Of a stretch of 6,958 nt of DNA, positions 6,956 through 6,958 are shown piece by piece. The notes beneath the pieces were generated by a model that worked only from the letters and a program-made list of their open reading frames with translations, made no database searches and was not told where the DNA came from. Source of the DNA: Bacteroidales bacterium. GTDB lineage: Bacteria > Bacteroidota > Bacteroidia > Bacteroidales > JAOZMU01. The translations under genes and the position numbers were made by a program. Location: the NCBI GenBank assembly GCA_029934165.1, contig JAOZMU010000175.1:1-6958 (forward strand), written 5' to 3'. Every line of letters begins with the position of its first letter. The first letter of the stretch is position 1.

Positions 6956-6958
6956 CAC

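Overview
The window looks like a chromosomal segment from an AT-rich member of the Bacteroidota. Two secreted proteins end in type IX secretion system (T9SS) type A sorting domains, a pathway essentially confined to this phylum. A perfect Bacteroidota-type -7 box (TAnnTTTG) lies upstream of rpsT. Genes lack clear Shine-Dalgarno sequences, as is usual in the phylum. The content is mostly housekeeping or exported-protein material. I see no transposase, integrase, phage gene, CRISPR array, tRNA or rRNA.

Layout, left to right: (1) 1-178 is non-coding, lying 3' of the first gene. (2) 179-1855, minus strand, is a secreted subtilisin-like (S8) serine protease with a full catalytic triad and a T9SS tail. 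(3) 1856-2648 is a 793-nt gene-free region between two divergent genes. It holds one copy of a 31-nt hairpin repeat, one copy of a 53-nt repeat and a possible leftward promoter. (4) 2649-3815, plus strand, is a secreted beta-rich surface protein (choice-of-anchor J-like/MAM-like domain, Ig/cadherin-like domain, T9SS tail), followed by a second copy of the 31-nt hairpin. (5) 4020-4271 is rpsT (ribosomal protein bS20), with its own promoter and a strong intrinsic terminator. (6) 4513-6837 is a FadN-type fused 3-hydroxyacyl-CoA dehydrogenase/enoyl-CoA hydratase of fatty-acid beta-oxidation. (7) 6838-6958 is non-coding. It holds a promoter-like -7 box and the second copy of the 53-nt repeat, inverted relative to the first.

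The genes do not form one operon. The protease and the adhesin-like protein are divergently transcribed and both should be exported by T9SS. rpsT is insulated by its terminator. The beta-oxidation gene stands alone within the window, with no thiolase or acyl-CoA dehydrogenase visible. The least explained elements are the two families of intergenic repeats. The 53-nt pair matches at 52 of 53 positions over a distance of 4.7 kb, and the 31-nt hairpins differ in sequence but keep most of their pairing. These are the best candidates for something undescribed; the coding genes are all recognisable.
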